Source: Heliocidaris erythrogramma (taxonomy: Eukaryota > Echinodermata > Echinoidea > Camarodonta > Echinometridae). Taken from it: DNA of 64,000 nt. Numbering within the stretch: position 1 is the first letter of the stretch; each line of letters opens with the position of its first letter. The notes under the pieces were generated by a model. The model was not told the DNA's origin, did no database searches, and worked only from the letters and a program-made list of their open reading frames with translations. Both the position numbers and the translations under genes were made by a program. Below, piece by piece: positions 41,721-52,055 of this stretch. Where the stretch lies: assembly GCA_025617745.1 (NCBI GenBank), contig CM046863.1:55752498-55816497 (forward strand), in the 5' to 3' direction.

Positions 41721-44129
41721 TTGACAATAATGTTTTTGAGCGAACTGCCCAAACTAAGCGAAGAAAATAAAGCATTTTGTGAAGGGCATATAACATTCGA
41801 GGAATGCTATCAAGCTGTTAAGCAAATGAAATGGAATAAGTCACCAGGCAATGATGGCTTTACAGTTGAATTCTATTATACATTTTGGCCAATCTTAGGG
41901 AAGTATATAGTGGAAGCATTTAATGAGAGTTTCGAAACTGAGGTGTTATCCAATTCACAGAGACAGGGAGTCATTACAATTATTGAGAAAGAGGGAAAAG
42001 ATCCTTTGTATATGAAAAACTACAGGCCAATAACTCTTTTAAATCTTGACTATAAGATCCTTTCAAAAGTATTGGCTAAAAGGGTAAAAGAGGTATTAGG
42101 AGATATCATGCATTATGATCAGGTGGGTTATGTTAAAGAGAGAAATATTGGGGAGGCAGTGCGGTTAATAGATGATGTATTTTTTCAGTCATTGTATTGT
42201 ATTGTAGGTTTTCTTATCGCTGTAGATTTCGAAAAAGCATTTGACTGTATTTCACATAGACTGCTGTTCAAAGCATTGGAATCCTTTGGGTTCGGTAATG
42301 TATTGTGCTCTTGGGTTAAAATTCTTTATAATGATGTTAGTAGCTGCGTGATGAATGGGGGACACTCAACTGGATACTTTGAAGTTAAAAGAGGGGTAAG
42401 ACAATGGGACCCTTTGTCCCCCTATTTATTTATAATAGCTATTGAGCTGCTTGCTCATTATATCCGAAAGGATCCTAGTATTGAAGGAATTCGGTTTGAT
42501 ACCGGAAAAATAAAGCAGGTACTTTACGCGGATGATATTACATTGTTTCTTAAAGATATGAAGTCAGTTGATAGGGTGAAGAAAGTCTTCGAAGACTTTG
42601 AGATATTAAGTGGATTAAAAATAAATATGGATAAGACAAATTTTATCTGGTTGGGGGAAGCGATTGATATGCCCGGTGTACCTTTTTTGGGACATAGAGT
42701 ACAAGACATAAAAATCCTAGGAGTTTATTTTTCACGTAATTCTAAAATAAAAGATGATTTAAACTACAAAGAGATATTAAGTAAAATAAAAAGATTAATA
42801 GGTTGGTGGAGCCAACGAGATCTAACGATGTATGGCAAAATCAAATTATTGAAAATGTATGTATATTCAAAATTAAATTACGTATCTTCTCTTATATCTG
42901 TTCCACATAGTATCATTGAAGAAATTGAAAAGATTTCCTTTAATTTCATTTGGGGTGGGAAAGATAAAATAAAAAGGAAAATATTATATCAAGATTATTC
43001 TGCAGGTGGGCTTCGGGTAACTGACTACGAAACTTTCATTAAGACTCAAAGAATAATGTGGATCAAACGGCTGTTGTATGGTGAAAAATATTTAGGGTGG
43101 AAACTAACATTTGATTACTTTTTTAGATCGATAGGAGGTCGAAGTATATTTCTTTATAATTATGACATGAAGAAAATGAATTTAGATGGTATACCCAGGT
43201 TTTATTTAGATATGTTAAAAGCCTGGCAAGATATAGATGAATGTAGACACTTCGAAAAGAACAAAGTCAATCCGATCATTTTTAATAATAGAAGCATTTG
43301 TTTTCGAAATAAAATGATCTTTGATGCTGATCTTTTTCATAAAGGAATATTTAAAGCATCAGATATAACCGTTGGAGGTAATTTTAAACCAATCTCTTAT
43401 TTTTATAACTTAGGTTTTACCACCGACAGCCTGATCATGATTCAAAAAATATTTTCAGTCATTGAACTGGAATGGATACAGAGTGATTTTATACATGTGG
43501 ATACTGAACATTTGCAAATAGATCTGAAGATTTTTGGTGATATACAAAAATTTAGCGATTTAAAGTCTATACGGTTATATAATCACTTTATTGAACAGTT
43601 TCAAAGAGATTATACATTAAAGATAACGGATGGAAATGTTCAACATGATTTTAGAACTGGGATGTTAAAAGAAATATTTACAAGACTGAAAAATGCATTT
43701 GTAATTAATAAACGAAGAGAGTTTCAATACAAACTATTGTATGGGGCTATATATACGAAACAGAGACTCTTTCAATTTGGTTTCGAGTTGGACAATCTAT
43801 GTTCATTTTGTAAACATCAAGTTGAAACATACCAACATTTGTTTTTAGAATGTCCTAAAGTTAAACAATTATGGCAGGACATTAGTAAAAAGCTACATCT
43901 AAGAGAAATTAATATAAATGATTGGAAATCCATTTTTATGGGACTATCGGGTAAAACTGTACGAATATATTTAATAAATTGTATAATTTTTCTTCTAAAA
44001 CACATAATTTTTTCTTCAAGAAAACAAGGCGAGCTGCCATCTCTACAAAAAACAGTTACTTTGATAAAAGATCACAAAGACGAAGAATATAAGATAGCCA
44101 ACAAAAAGGGAAATGGGGGGCGCACTTAA
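41721..44129 (+). CDS. L1/Tx1-clade LINE ORF2, reverse transcriptase half
   Basis: This open frame has 802 codons. RT blocks appear in order: KSPGNDGFTVEFYYTFWP (about residue 40), NYRPITLLNLDYKILSKVLA (about 100), AVDFEKAFDCISHRLL (about 168), GVRQWDPLSPYLFIIAIELL (about 225, where GVRQGDPLSP is usual, so Gly to Trp) and YADDITLFLKD (about 270). The C-terminus has a zinc-binding motif CSFCKHQVETYQHLFLEC near residue 695 (zf-RVT). Length and order fit Tx1/L1-type LINEs. The frame continues the ORF2 at 40437 but is out of phase with it. The Met at 41721 is only the first in the open stretch, not a natural start. The Trp substitution next to the conserved GDP loop may impair activity. Confidence 0.9.
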   Translation: MTIMFLSELPKLSEENKAFCEGHITFEECYQAVKQMKWNKSPGNDGFTVEFYYTFWPILGKYIVEAFNESFETEVLSNSQRQGVITIIEKEGKDPLYMKNYRPITLLNLDYKILSKVLAKRVKEVLGDIMHYDQVGYVKERNIGEAVRLIDDVFFQSLYCIVGFLIAVDFEKAFDCISHRLLFKALESFGFGNVLCSWVKILYNDVSSCVMNGGHSTGYFEVKRGVRQWDPLSPYLFIIAIELLAHYIRKDPSIEGIRFDTGKIKQVLYADDITLFLKDMKSVDRVKKVFEDFEILSGLKINMDKTNFIWLGEAIDMPGVPFLGHRVQDIKILGVYFSRNSKIKDDLNYKEILSKIKRLIGWWSQRDLTMYGKIKLLKMYVYSKLNYVSSLISVPHSIIEEIEKISFNFIWGGKDKIKRKILYQDYSAGGLRVTDYETFIKTQRIMWIKRLLYGEKYLGWKLTFDYFFRSIGGRSIFLYNYDMKKMNLDGIPRFYLDMLKAWQDIDECRHFEKNKVNPIIFNNRSICFRNKMIFDADLFHKGIFKASDITVGGNFKPISYFYNLGFTTDSLIMIQKIFSVIELEWIQSDFIHVDTEHLQIDLKIFGDIQKFSDLKSIRLYNHFIEQFQRDYTLKITDGNVQHDFRTGMLKEIFTRLKNAFVINKRREFQYKLLYGAIYTKQRLFQFGFELDNLCSFCKHQVETYQHLFLECPKVKQLWQDISKKLHLREININDWKSIFMGLSGKTVRIYLINCIIFLLKHIIFSSRKQGELPSLQKTVTLIKDHKDEEYKIANKKGNGGRT

Positions 44130-44261
44130 GGAAATGGGAACAGATTGATGCGTTTCTTTGATTTTGTTTTCGTTTGTTTTTTATGTTCTCATTACGGACA
44201 GGCAAACCGGAACTGGATGCATGCATGGGTGTTGATATGTTGGGGAGGGAGAGGGGGGGGG

Positions 44262-45405
44262 GGGGGGTGGGTTCGGGTGGGCCATGTATATCTTCCTCTA
44301 AGTTTTTTTTTTATCTTATAAAGAATCGTTTCAAGAAATAATGTATAATTTGATATTTTTTCTAAATGCATGTTCAATGATCGATATATATATTTTTTTC
44401 TTTCTAAAAAGAGCCTTTGTTCCGTTATTCCATATATTTTGGGAGACCTTATATTGTTTAAAAGTATAATTGGTATTTGTAATCTTTGTTCTTTAATTTC
44501 TTTTGTCTGAATATTACAGGGTTGGAAAAAAGTTTGGAATATTTTTATTCCAAGAATTATTTCTTGTCTTAAACATATCCCTCGTCATTTTAAGTTCTTC
44601 TTTGAGGTTCAAATAAAAGATATGTGTCCCTTTTTAACTTTAAAAGCACAACATTAAAAATCAGGCTTATCACACAGTGCAGAGGTCCACTTTCTTCTCC
44701 TTCTAATTAGACGGGTGATTGTTTTAAGTCGGCCTACATTTTTACTTTTTCATGTTTTTCGCTCATTTTAGGAAAAGAAGGTCGTTCCTATAATTTATGT
44801 ACATTGGATTTTCCCTTTAGTATTAAAAAAAAGGAAGAGGGAATTGTTATTTTTTAAATGTTGAATTCTGTCTTCGATCATGGTGGTATATACTTGGCAA
44901 GAAATGGGAGTGAGAACGAGTGAGTTGTGATTGGTAGGAGAACGGTGAGGGGGAAGGGGGATGAGATGAGTGTCTAAGGGTGGGTTCGGGTGGGCCATGT
45001 ATATCTTCCTCTAAGTTTTTTTTTTATCTTATAAAGAATCGTTTCAAGAAATAATGTATAATTTGATATTTTTTCTAAATGCATGTTCAATGATCGATAT
45101 ATATATATTTTTCTTTCTAAAAAGAGCCTTTGTTCCGTTATTCCATATAATTTGGGAGACCTTATATTGTTTAAAAGTATAATTGGTATTTGTAATCTTT
45201 GTTCTTTAATTTCTTTTGTCTGAATATTACAGGGTTGGAAAAAAGTTTGGAATATTTTTATTCCAAGAATTATTTCTTGTCTTAAACATATCCCTCGTCA
45301 TTTTAAGTTCTTCTTTGAGGTTCAAATAAAAGATATGTGTCCCTTTTTAACTTTAAAAGCACAACATTAAAAATCAGGCTTATCACACAGTGCAGAGGTC
45401 CACTT
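44262..45405 (+). repeat. Duplicated block in LINE tail (44262-44690 and 44979-45405)
   Basis: Two direct copies of about 427-430 bp run from TGGGTTCGGGTGGGCCATGT to GTGCAGAGGTCCACTT. I see only two or three differences. Each contains the left part of the CAGGGTTGG element. The intervening 44689-44899 block is found again, apparently identical, at 48504-48714. Confidence 0.85.
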
Positions 45406-45768
45406 GGAATTCGGAAGCGTATATTTGCTGTTTTTGCAAATGTCTAACGAAAAAGTTAAATAATCAGATACAGTTTAATTGCTATACCGAAGTCCTCAAA
45501 ATGACTGCAAACTGCACGTAGCTTTTTCAAAATTCCACGTGAAGTACAGAAATGTATAACAACATGTGACAACATGTGGTTCATTGGTCAGCCATTGTAA
45601 CATGTTTAACAATATTACGTAATCTTTGGTACAAGATGGAACAGTAGACTTCATTCAACACAGTTAATCCGATTTGGATGAATTATTCATCACAATATAG
45701 TAGAAACTAGTACATAAAATCAGACATACTCATCGCCAAAAAATATTCCAAACTTTTTTCCGACCCTG
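45230..45768. mobile_element. mariner-like MITE
   Basis: The ends are CAGGGTTGGAAAAAAGTTTG and, read inward from the right, CAGGGTCGGAAAAAAGTTTG. TA flanks both sides (45228-45229, 45769-45770). It is 539 bp with no transposase frame. A truncated copy, left half only, begins near 44518 in the duplicated block. TA target and CAGGGT ends fit Tc1/mariner. Confidence 0.85.
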
Positions 45769-45770
45769 TA

Positions 45771-47396
45771 TATGAAGAGCTTACTTGCAAAAGGCCCTAA
45801 ATCCATTTTTTATCATATGGCACTTTTTATATGCCTTAATAGAGATTCACCATGTGCATCAAACTGGCTATATTTCAACTTCTAAAAGTTTCAGGAAGTT
45901 TGTTAAAAAATGAGATGAAAATTATGTTTTCTTTCAAAAGGCCCTAAATCCAAAACACTTTTCTTGCAAAAAGCCCTATATCCATTCATCTATCCTGCAC
46001 CCTGATTGGCTAAGAGAATAGGTTTTTGGCATGAATGACCAATCACGCGCCTCCACACAACACACAACCATCTATCCAGAGACTCTGTGTGAGAATCTTT
46101 CCAGCTTTTTGACATTTTTTATGGGAATTAAATACACAAAATTCCTTAGTTTATCAAGATCTTGAAAATTACTACAACAATGGAGCTTGCAGATATAACC
46201 AACAATCCCAGAAAAAAAAAGAAAAATGAAATGAAATGAAATCTTATTGGATGTACATGAGTAGGTGATATGAGGATGGTGTGATATTGAAAAAGTTCAG
46301 CAGGTGCTGTTAACTCTAATGACATGAATAATACAGCCATCACAAAGATGATAGTGATGATGCTAGTGTTAGTGATGGTGATGTTAATGATGACAGTGAT
46401 AAATGTGATGATGGTAGAAATGGTGATAGAGATAATGATAATAGTGGTGGCAATGATAATGGCGATAAAGGTATTTACGATCTCCATAATGACGTTGATG
46501 ATGGTGATGGTTATGATGGTGATGATAATGGCAATAATGATGATAACAACAATGATGATGTTGGTTATGATGATGTCATTCATGTGTATGATGGTATGAT
46601 GGTGTGATGCTGAATGTTCTGAAACTTCTGATGATGGTAATGGTGTGATGACGATGGCAATTATACGGGTGATAATGATGGTATTGGTTACGTGATGTGA
46701 TGTTGATTATGACGATGTATTCTACTCTGGATACAGTAGATATTGTTTTTATTTTAAGCACATCTGCTTTATTAAGGGCAGATAATGACTGGCTACTGTC
46801 AGTAGACAATACAAATTATCTTTGGAATCGACTTAAAGATGTTGCTATATCAGGCAAGGTTTATCCGAGCAAAGCAAATATTTTATGCAGTTATCTAGAG
46901 CAAGTCTGCTTTATTTTTAAGGTCAGAGGATGATTTTCGATAAGTCACCCCAATTATCTTTCGAAGTTTAAATTTTGATTGATTTTATAATGTTGCTATA
47001 TCAGGCAAGGTTTATTATAACCCACTGAACATAGGCAGGTGGAGCAGCACAAGAGGTTAGGTGAACAAGGGCGGTGGATTTTTGGTTCATTAGAAAGATT
47101 TTTAATGCGTAAATTACTATTATCATTCAAGACTTTTCTTGCAAAAGGCCCTAAATCCCACTTTTCTTGCAAAAGGCCCTAAATCCAAAAAAATAATAAA
47201 TATAAAAAATCGTATAAAATATTTGACGGCCACAGGATTTTTAAAATTGTGATTATTGTTACCTGTGGTGATGTCTCTTAAACATACATGAAGATCTTCT
47301 TGAATGAAATCATAGAACTGTGTGAAACAAAAAATCTCGATTTACTAAGAAGTAGGTAAAGTGGATTTAGGGCCTTTTGCAAGAAAACTCTTCATA
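45771..47396. mobile_element. TIR element with repeated CTTGCAAAAGGCCCTAAATC
   Basis: The ends are TATGAAGAGCTTACTTGCAA and, read inward, TATGAAGAGTTTTCTTGCAA. TA flanks both sides (45769-45770, 47397-47398), and the left TA is shared with the abutting mariner-like MITE. TTGCAAAAGGCCCTAAATCC also recurs inside near 45931, 45968, 47131 and 47165, as subterminal repeats. The middle holds a GAT/ATG-rich simple repeat (46330-46700) and a direct repeat TTGCTATATCAGGCAAGGTT at 46841 and 46991. No transposase. Confidence 0.82.
46330..46700 (+). repeat. Degenerate (GAT/GGT)n simple repeat
   Basis: The stretch is dominated by GATGATGGTGATG-type words and lies inside the TIR element. The Met/Val/Ile-rich and Ile/Thr-rich open frames over it come from composition, not from a gene. 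Confidence 0.8.
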
Positions 47397-47734
47397 TATT
47401 ATGATTTAATGTGATATTAATGTATCTTTCTCAAGACGATTATTTGGAACAAAAGTTCTTTTTATTATTACTATAAAGTATTACATGAAAGAAAATAGTT
47501 ATATATCTATGTCTAATGGTTGATGTATTGTATTTTTTTTTTCCTTTCATCGAAAAAATAATCCTGTTTAATCATGGATAAGGTCAGAGAATTCTACTGA
47601 TATTAGTGTATTTCATTAAGTTTCCTTGTATATGCAAATTATTTTATATGTGACTTATGATTGTTTCTTGAAATGTAATATTGATCTTGAGAGGGAGCAA
47701 TAAAATATCATTCAAAACAAAAAAAAAAATTAAG

Positions 47735-48312
47735 AAGACCTTATTGTTTAAAAGTATAATTGGTATATGTAAACTTTGTCATAAATAAATTTATTCAATT
47801 TGTCTCCAACGGCCCACAAGGGGGTGACACACGCTACTGCTGTGTGATAGGTTGCCCGGGTGCTGTGAAAAAAATCACAGGCTGAACCGGGCGGGATTCG
47901 AACCCGCGACCTCTGGATTACCAGACCAGTGTCATTTGTTCGTTAGTTCCTTTTTGTCTGAATATTAAATACACTGTATTATGATTTAATGTGATATTAA
48001 TGCATCTTTCAAGACGAAGGAATAATATATTACATGAAACAAAAAGCTCTTTATTATTACTATAAAGTATTATATGAAGCAAAATATTTATATATCTATG
48101 TCCAACGATTGATGCATTGTATTTTTCTTTTCATCGAAAAATAATTATGGATAATTTCAGAGAATTTTATAATTTTTACTGGTATTAATGTATTTCATTA
48201 AGTTTCCTTGTATATGCAAATTATTTTATAATTTTGACTTATCATGATTGTTTCTTGAAATGTAATATTGTTCTTGAGAGGAAGCAATAAAATATTATTC
48301 AAAACAAAAAAA
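47735..48312 (+). mobile_element. Second, diverged LINE 3' tail interrupted by a SINE
   Basis: The segment begins GACCTTATTGTTTAAAAGTA, like 45164 and 44447. It is interrupted by a SINE (47775-47933), resumes TTTTTGTCTGAATATTAAAT and runs parallel to 47400-47731 up to GCAATAAAATATTATTCAAA + A run at about 48312. It is a truncated copy of the same LINE family. Confidence 0.7.
47775..47933 (-). mobile_element. tRNA-derived SINE, head truncated
   Basis: On the - strand CTGGTCTGGTAATCCAG (anticodon-arm-like) is followed by a B box CGGGTTCGAATCCCG and a body with GTGATTTTTTTCACAGC and GCCCGGGCAACC. The A-box half is absent. GTCAT occurs at both edges, a possible short target duplication. The left edge is A/T-rich (AAATAAATTTATT). 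Confidence 0.65.
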
Positions 48313-49990
48313 TCACTGATCTCTACGGAAAGAGATCAATCCATACATGCAATGACGTATAGAAACCAACATCCCTGGAGGGAGGGGTGTTGGTTGTGTT
48401 TAGGGAGGGGGCACCCTGGGTCTTCACTCTGTCGCCCATCATCAAAATATGAATGGATGTGAAAAAATGAGTTCATTTTTAAAATCCTGACCTTTATAAA
48501 CGTACTTTCTTCTCCTTCTAATTAGACGGGTGATTGTTTTAAGTCGGCCTACATTTTTACTTTTTCATGTTTTTCGCTCATTTTAGGAAAAGAAGGTCGT
48601 TCCTATAATTTATGTACATTGGATTTTCCCTTTAGTATTAAAAAAAAGGAAGAGGGAATTGTTATTTTTTAAATGTTGAATTCTGTCTTCGATCATGGTG
48701 GTATATACTTGGCATGAATAAACAATTGATAGTACATTCTTAGTTTCATTGATGGAGATGTAACTGTTCTCTCTTAAAAGGGATTCGGTAACTGTGTGGA
48801 GGTTTGATTTTATAATAAATTGTTGAATTTTGATATCTGTCTTGTATAAAGATGTTTAGAAGGATAAATAAATAGCCAGTCATAGAAAGATTTTCAAATA
48901 TATAATGCTATTATCAAGATATCTATGACTGAAAACTCCAATTTACGAAATCGTATGGCCATACGCTTTAGTCTAACAATAAGTCTATGGGGAAAATGAG
49001 TCTGGCATTTCCGGTCACACGCATATGTTTACTTTTGTAAAGGATATGATGATTTTGGAGTATTTTTTTGCACCTGGGCTTCATTTTTACACCATATTAC
49101 ATACACTGATAGCATGTACGGCCAGACAGCTTAGATTTTATCAAGCCTCCACAAAGTTACCAAATCACTTTAAGGCAGAGGAGAGGAAATCCACATTTGT
49201 AGGAGTCCTATTAGAGATCACTTCTTTGGAGTTTAATCCATTACAAAATAGTGGTTGAATTACTCTTTTGAAAGTGGATTTTACTGTTGTTAGTGTGAAT
49301 TTCCACTCAAAAATTAAGGAATCCCTAAATTTGTATGGCTTCCAAAGAAGTGGATTTCATAAACACGATCGCAAACATTATCGAGAAATCCACTCAAGGG
49401 TAATTATCCTATTCCATAGAAATCATGTTCGGATTACGTAATGTGTCATCGTAATGTTCGCAAATTCAATAGGTGATAGACAATGCTGTAGAAATTGTCC
49501 TATTTTTACTATGATTTTTTTCAAAAGTCTTTGCGATAGAGTTGAATTTTATTTGATTTGGTTTGAAAGTATGACGAAACGGGGAATTATCCAGATAAGT
49601 GTTTCTCCTCACTACCGCACAATCGATCTACCGAGTTCAATAATAATTATTTTGTCCACGTTTTACAAGAAAGAAACACTGGTGGATTTGTTATTTCCTT
49701 TGGTCGGGGGGGGGGGGGGCAAACAGGCAAGAGTCCCCCTTTTGAAACCTAAGTGGCATACCGTAAGTGACCTCCCCACTCTCTCAATATCCGTCTATCA
49801 AACTGTATCGTAATGCAAACAGAAAATAATTCCTTCTGCTAGACATAAACATTAATGACGTCATCACAGGAACACAAATCACTATCCTAGAAAGGTAATA
49901 TTAATAATTATGCAATTTGAAAATATCATTTGAATGTATATACATTGTACGTAGTGGTTTTATCAAACTTATCATTATAATCATGTCGGT
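48313..49990. other. Unannotated stretch with block copied from LINE tail
   Basis: The 48504-48714 part repeats 44689-44899. The rest is AT-rich. Near 49190-49390 several AAATCCAC/GTGGATTT words in both orientations suggest a decayed inverted-repeat element. A G run lies at about 49704. No gene recognised. Confidence 0.45.
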
Positions 49991-49996
49991 TAATAT

Positions 49997-50222
49997 AAAA
50001 ACTTCTGCCGAGGTTCGAACTCGTGGTTCCTTCACCAAGAGAGGACTGGATTATCCGATTGCGCCACACAGAACAGCTGCTCGATGCCCTTGCTCGTTTT
50101 ATTATATCGCTATAATTCGTTTTCATGAATATTCATGCAGATTAGTCTTGACGGAATAAACCGTATTAGTATGAAAAAATGCGAAATCGGCCTAGGCTTG
50201 GTTACAAAAAAAAAAGACGCCG
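49997..50222 (-). mobile_element. tRNA-like inverted-repeat element, copy 2
   Basis: Read on the - strand it matches 14165-14395: GC-rich end, T run, GTAACCAAGCCTAGGC, the TACTAATACGGTTTATTCCG block, ATGAATATTCAT, AAAACGAGCAAGGGCATCGA and the same tRNA-like core to CGGCAGAAG. It stops right after the tRNA-like part and lacks the (TTAGGG)4 and the second arm of copy 1. Confidence 0.75.
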
Positions 50223-51830
50223 CCCGGTGGCGTATCCCTTTAACAAATGCCACCTTCCGATAGAGGGCACCCTATATTTGTGATAGTTTATCGAATCTGT
50301 ATAGAAAGACCACTTGTCTACAATACCTACTTATTCTGTGATAACAACCAAGGAGAATCCTTTATATTGGCCATACGAAAAACAAAATAATACACAAAAT
50401 GATATAAACATACTTTAGGATAAAAAGTTGCAAGGAGGTAATGTAAAACAAATTGTGGACCACGAGAGACCAGTAACAAAAATATGCGCCAATTTTCTTA
50501 GAGTTCTTGCTTCAGTTCCTTCAAGCAGTTTATTGAAGATGATCACATGACCTTTGACCTCAATCCAGATGATATAGAATGCATGTTAACAAGAAAACTC
50601 TTTGTTCTTGGGCGCCAGTTGCTATACACACAACAGCTTACATTGAATGTAGACTAATAGATCTATATTATGGATTGCATAAAGGGATATATTACGATAG
50701 CAAGGTAGAGACCTATTAAACGAAGACAATTATTCTGCTGCTGGGTCATCTTGTGTTGTCTTTCTAGATCCATCCTAATAATTTCATTCACATCTTGTCA
50801 TCATCTTTTCATTTCTACTCACATCTTTGCTTCCTTGGTAGCATGTTCCTATCTGATTATTATCAGCCCGTCCAAATGTTTAATCTCGGTCTTTCTGTAT
50901 TTCTATCAGACCTTTCACGCGTTTGATTTCAGTTTCTCTGTCTCTCTGTCTCTCTCTGTGTGTCTGTCTGTCTCTGTCATGTTCTTTCTTGGTATATATA
51001 TATATATTTCTTTTCTCAATTAATACGTATTATCCAACTCTCTCTCTCTATTTGTCGACAGCGTATTCCCATTCTTTTCTTTCCGCATACCCCCCCCCCC
51101 CCCAGGTTTGCGCCCCGAGGGGCAACGGCATGATCAGGTAACGATGCGCGGTGCCCTCTCGCGGCATTAAAACGTCCACAATCTGCGGGTTGAGTATCCC
51201 TTTAAGAGGTATATGACTCGTGGCACTGAAATTTAAAATAAAATCGATTTTAAACTTTAACAATGTGTGTAATAACTTGTGACAGTTTCAACCGAAAGGT
51301 ACATTTTTTTTTAAATCCAGAAGTCAACATTATGGTTAGGCGCTTGTTAACTGTCATCGAATGTTGTGATATTTAAAGAGGACTCCTGTGTTTATATCAG
51401 TCAGGTTCGGTGGGAGGGGGGACCTTGATAATACCTTGGCAAAATATGTAAGAATCTTTCAGAGTTTTTCAGACTTTGCCCCCTCCCCATTATAACAGAA
51501 TCCTAAATACACCACCATCTTTTCTAATCCTGAGAAATATTGTTTATTTCAAGTGAATTAATGTTCTTGATGCTGTTATGAATCCTCGTTCATATATGTC
51601 ACGGTAAAACTGAAGCCGTACAATAAAATGACGTACGTGTAGTGCCCTCACATTTCTGGTTCTTGAAACACAGAGATGTTCGGTTCACACGAAGCGTCAT
51701 TTCCATTGCGTCATTACCTGCGATAAAGGACCCGATAAATAAAATTAGTTCATATGCCAGTTACTAAAAGCATCGTTTACAGTGTTCATGTTACGAACAC
51801 TTTTTAAACGATATCACTCTGTCAAGACGG
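50223..51830. other. Region without recognised genes
   Basis: The region contains a (CT)/(TG)-rich tract (50930-50985), a (TA)n run near 50995 and a C run at 51089-51104, followed by GCGCCCCGAGGGGC. Nothing coding is supported. Confidence 0.5.
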
Positions 51831-51834
51831 ACTG

Positions 51835-52055
51835 CTTTTCAATTATCTGGATGCAACATTTCACTGTATGTAACAGGGGTGGGTACAGGGAAGGGAGAGT
51901 TATTTCCTCCTTCCCGCTTTGACGATTTAGGAAAAAAAAAATTAGGCCTTTTTCTCTCATTTACCCTGCTTTTCGCTCTCGCTTTTTTGTGGTTGAATAG
52001 GGGAGGGGTGATGGCCCCCCTGCCCCCTGCCCCTGTCTACGCCAGTGCTTGTATG
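51835..52055. mobile_element. hAT-like family fragment (right half)
   Basis: The fragment contains ATCTGGATGCAACATTTCAC, GGGGTGGGTACAGGGAAGGG, CCTTCCCGC, TTTTCGCTCTCGC and the terminal GTCTACGCCAGTG, all as in 6612-8380. It is head-truncated, with only about one internal block left. Confidence 0.65.

Larger units (their letters stand above)
44130..47731 (+). mobile_element. LINE 3' tail with nested insertions
   Basis: After the ORF2 stop come a short GC-rich stretch, a G run (44250-44267), and then AT-rich tail sequence. The tail is interrupted by two TA-flanked elements (45230-45768 and 45771-47396). It resumes at TTATGATTTAATGTGATATT and ends GCAATAAAATATCATTC + poly(A) at about 47698-47731. 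A diverged copy of the same tail lies at 47735-48312. Confidence 0.7.

Noticed and set aside
46146-46599. Ile/Thr-rich and Met/Val-rich ORFs
   Set aside because: Translations of a GAT/GGT simple repeat inside a TIR element.
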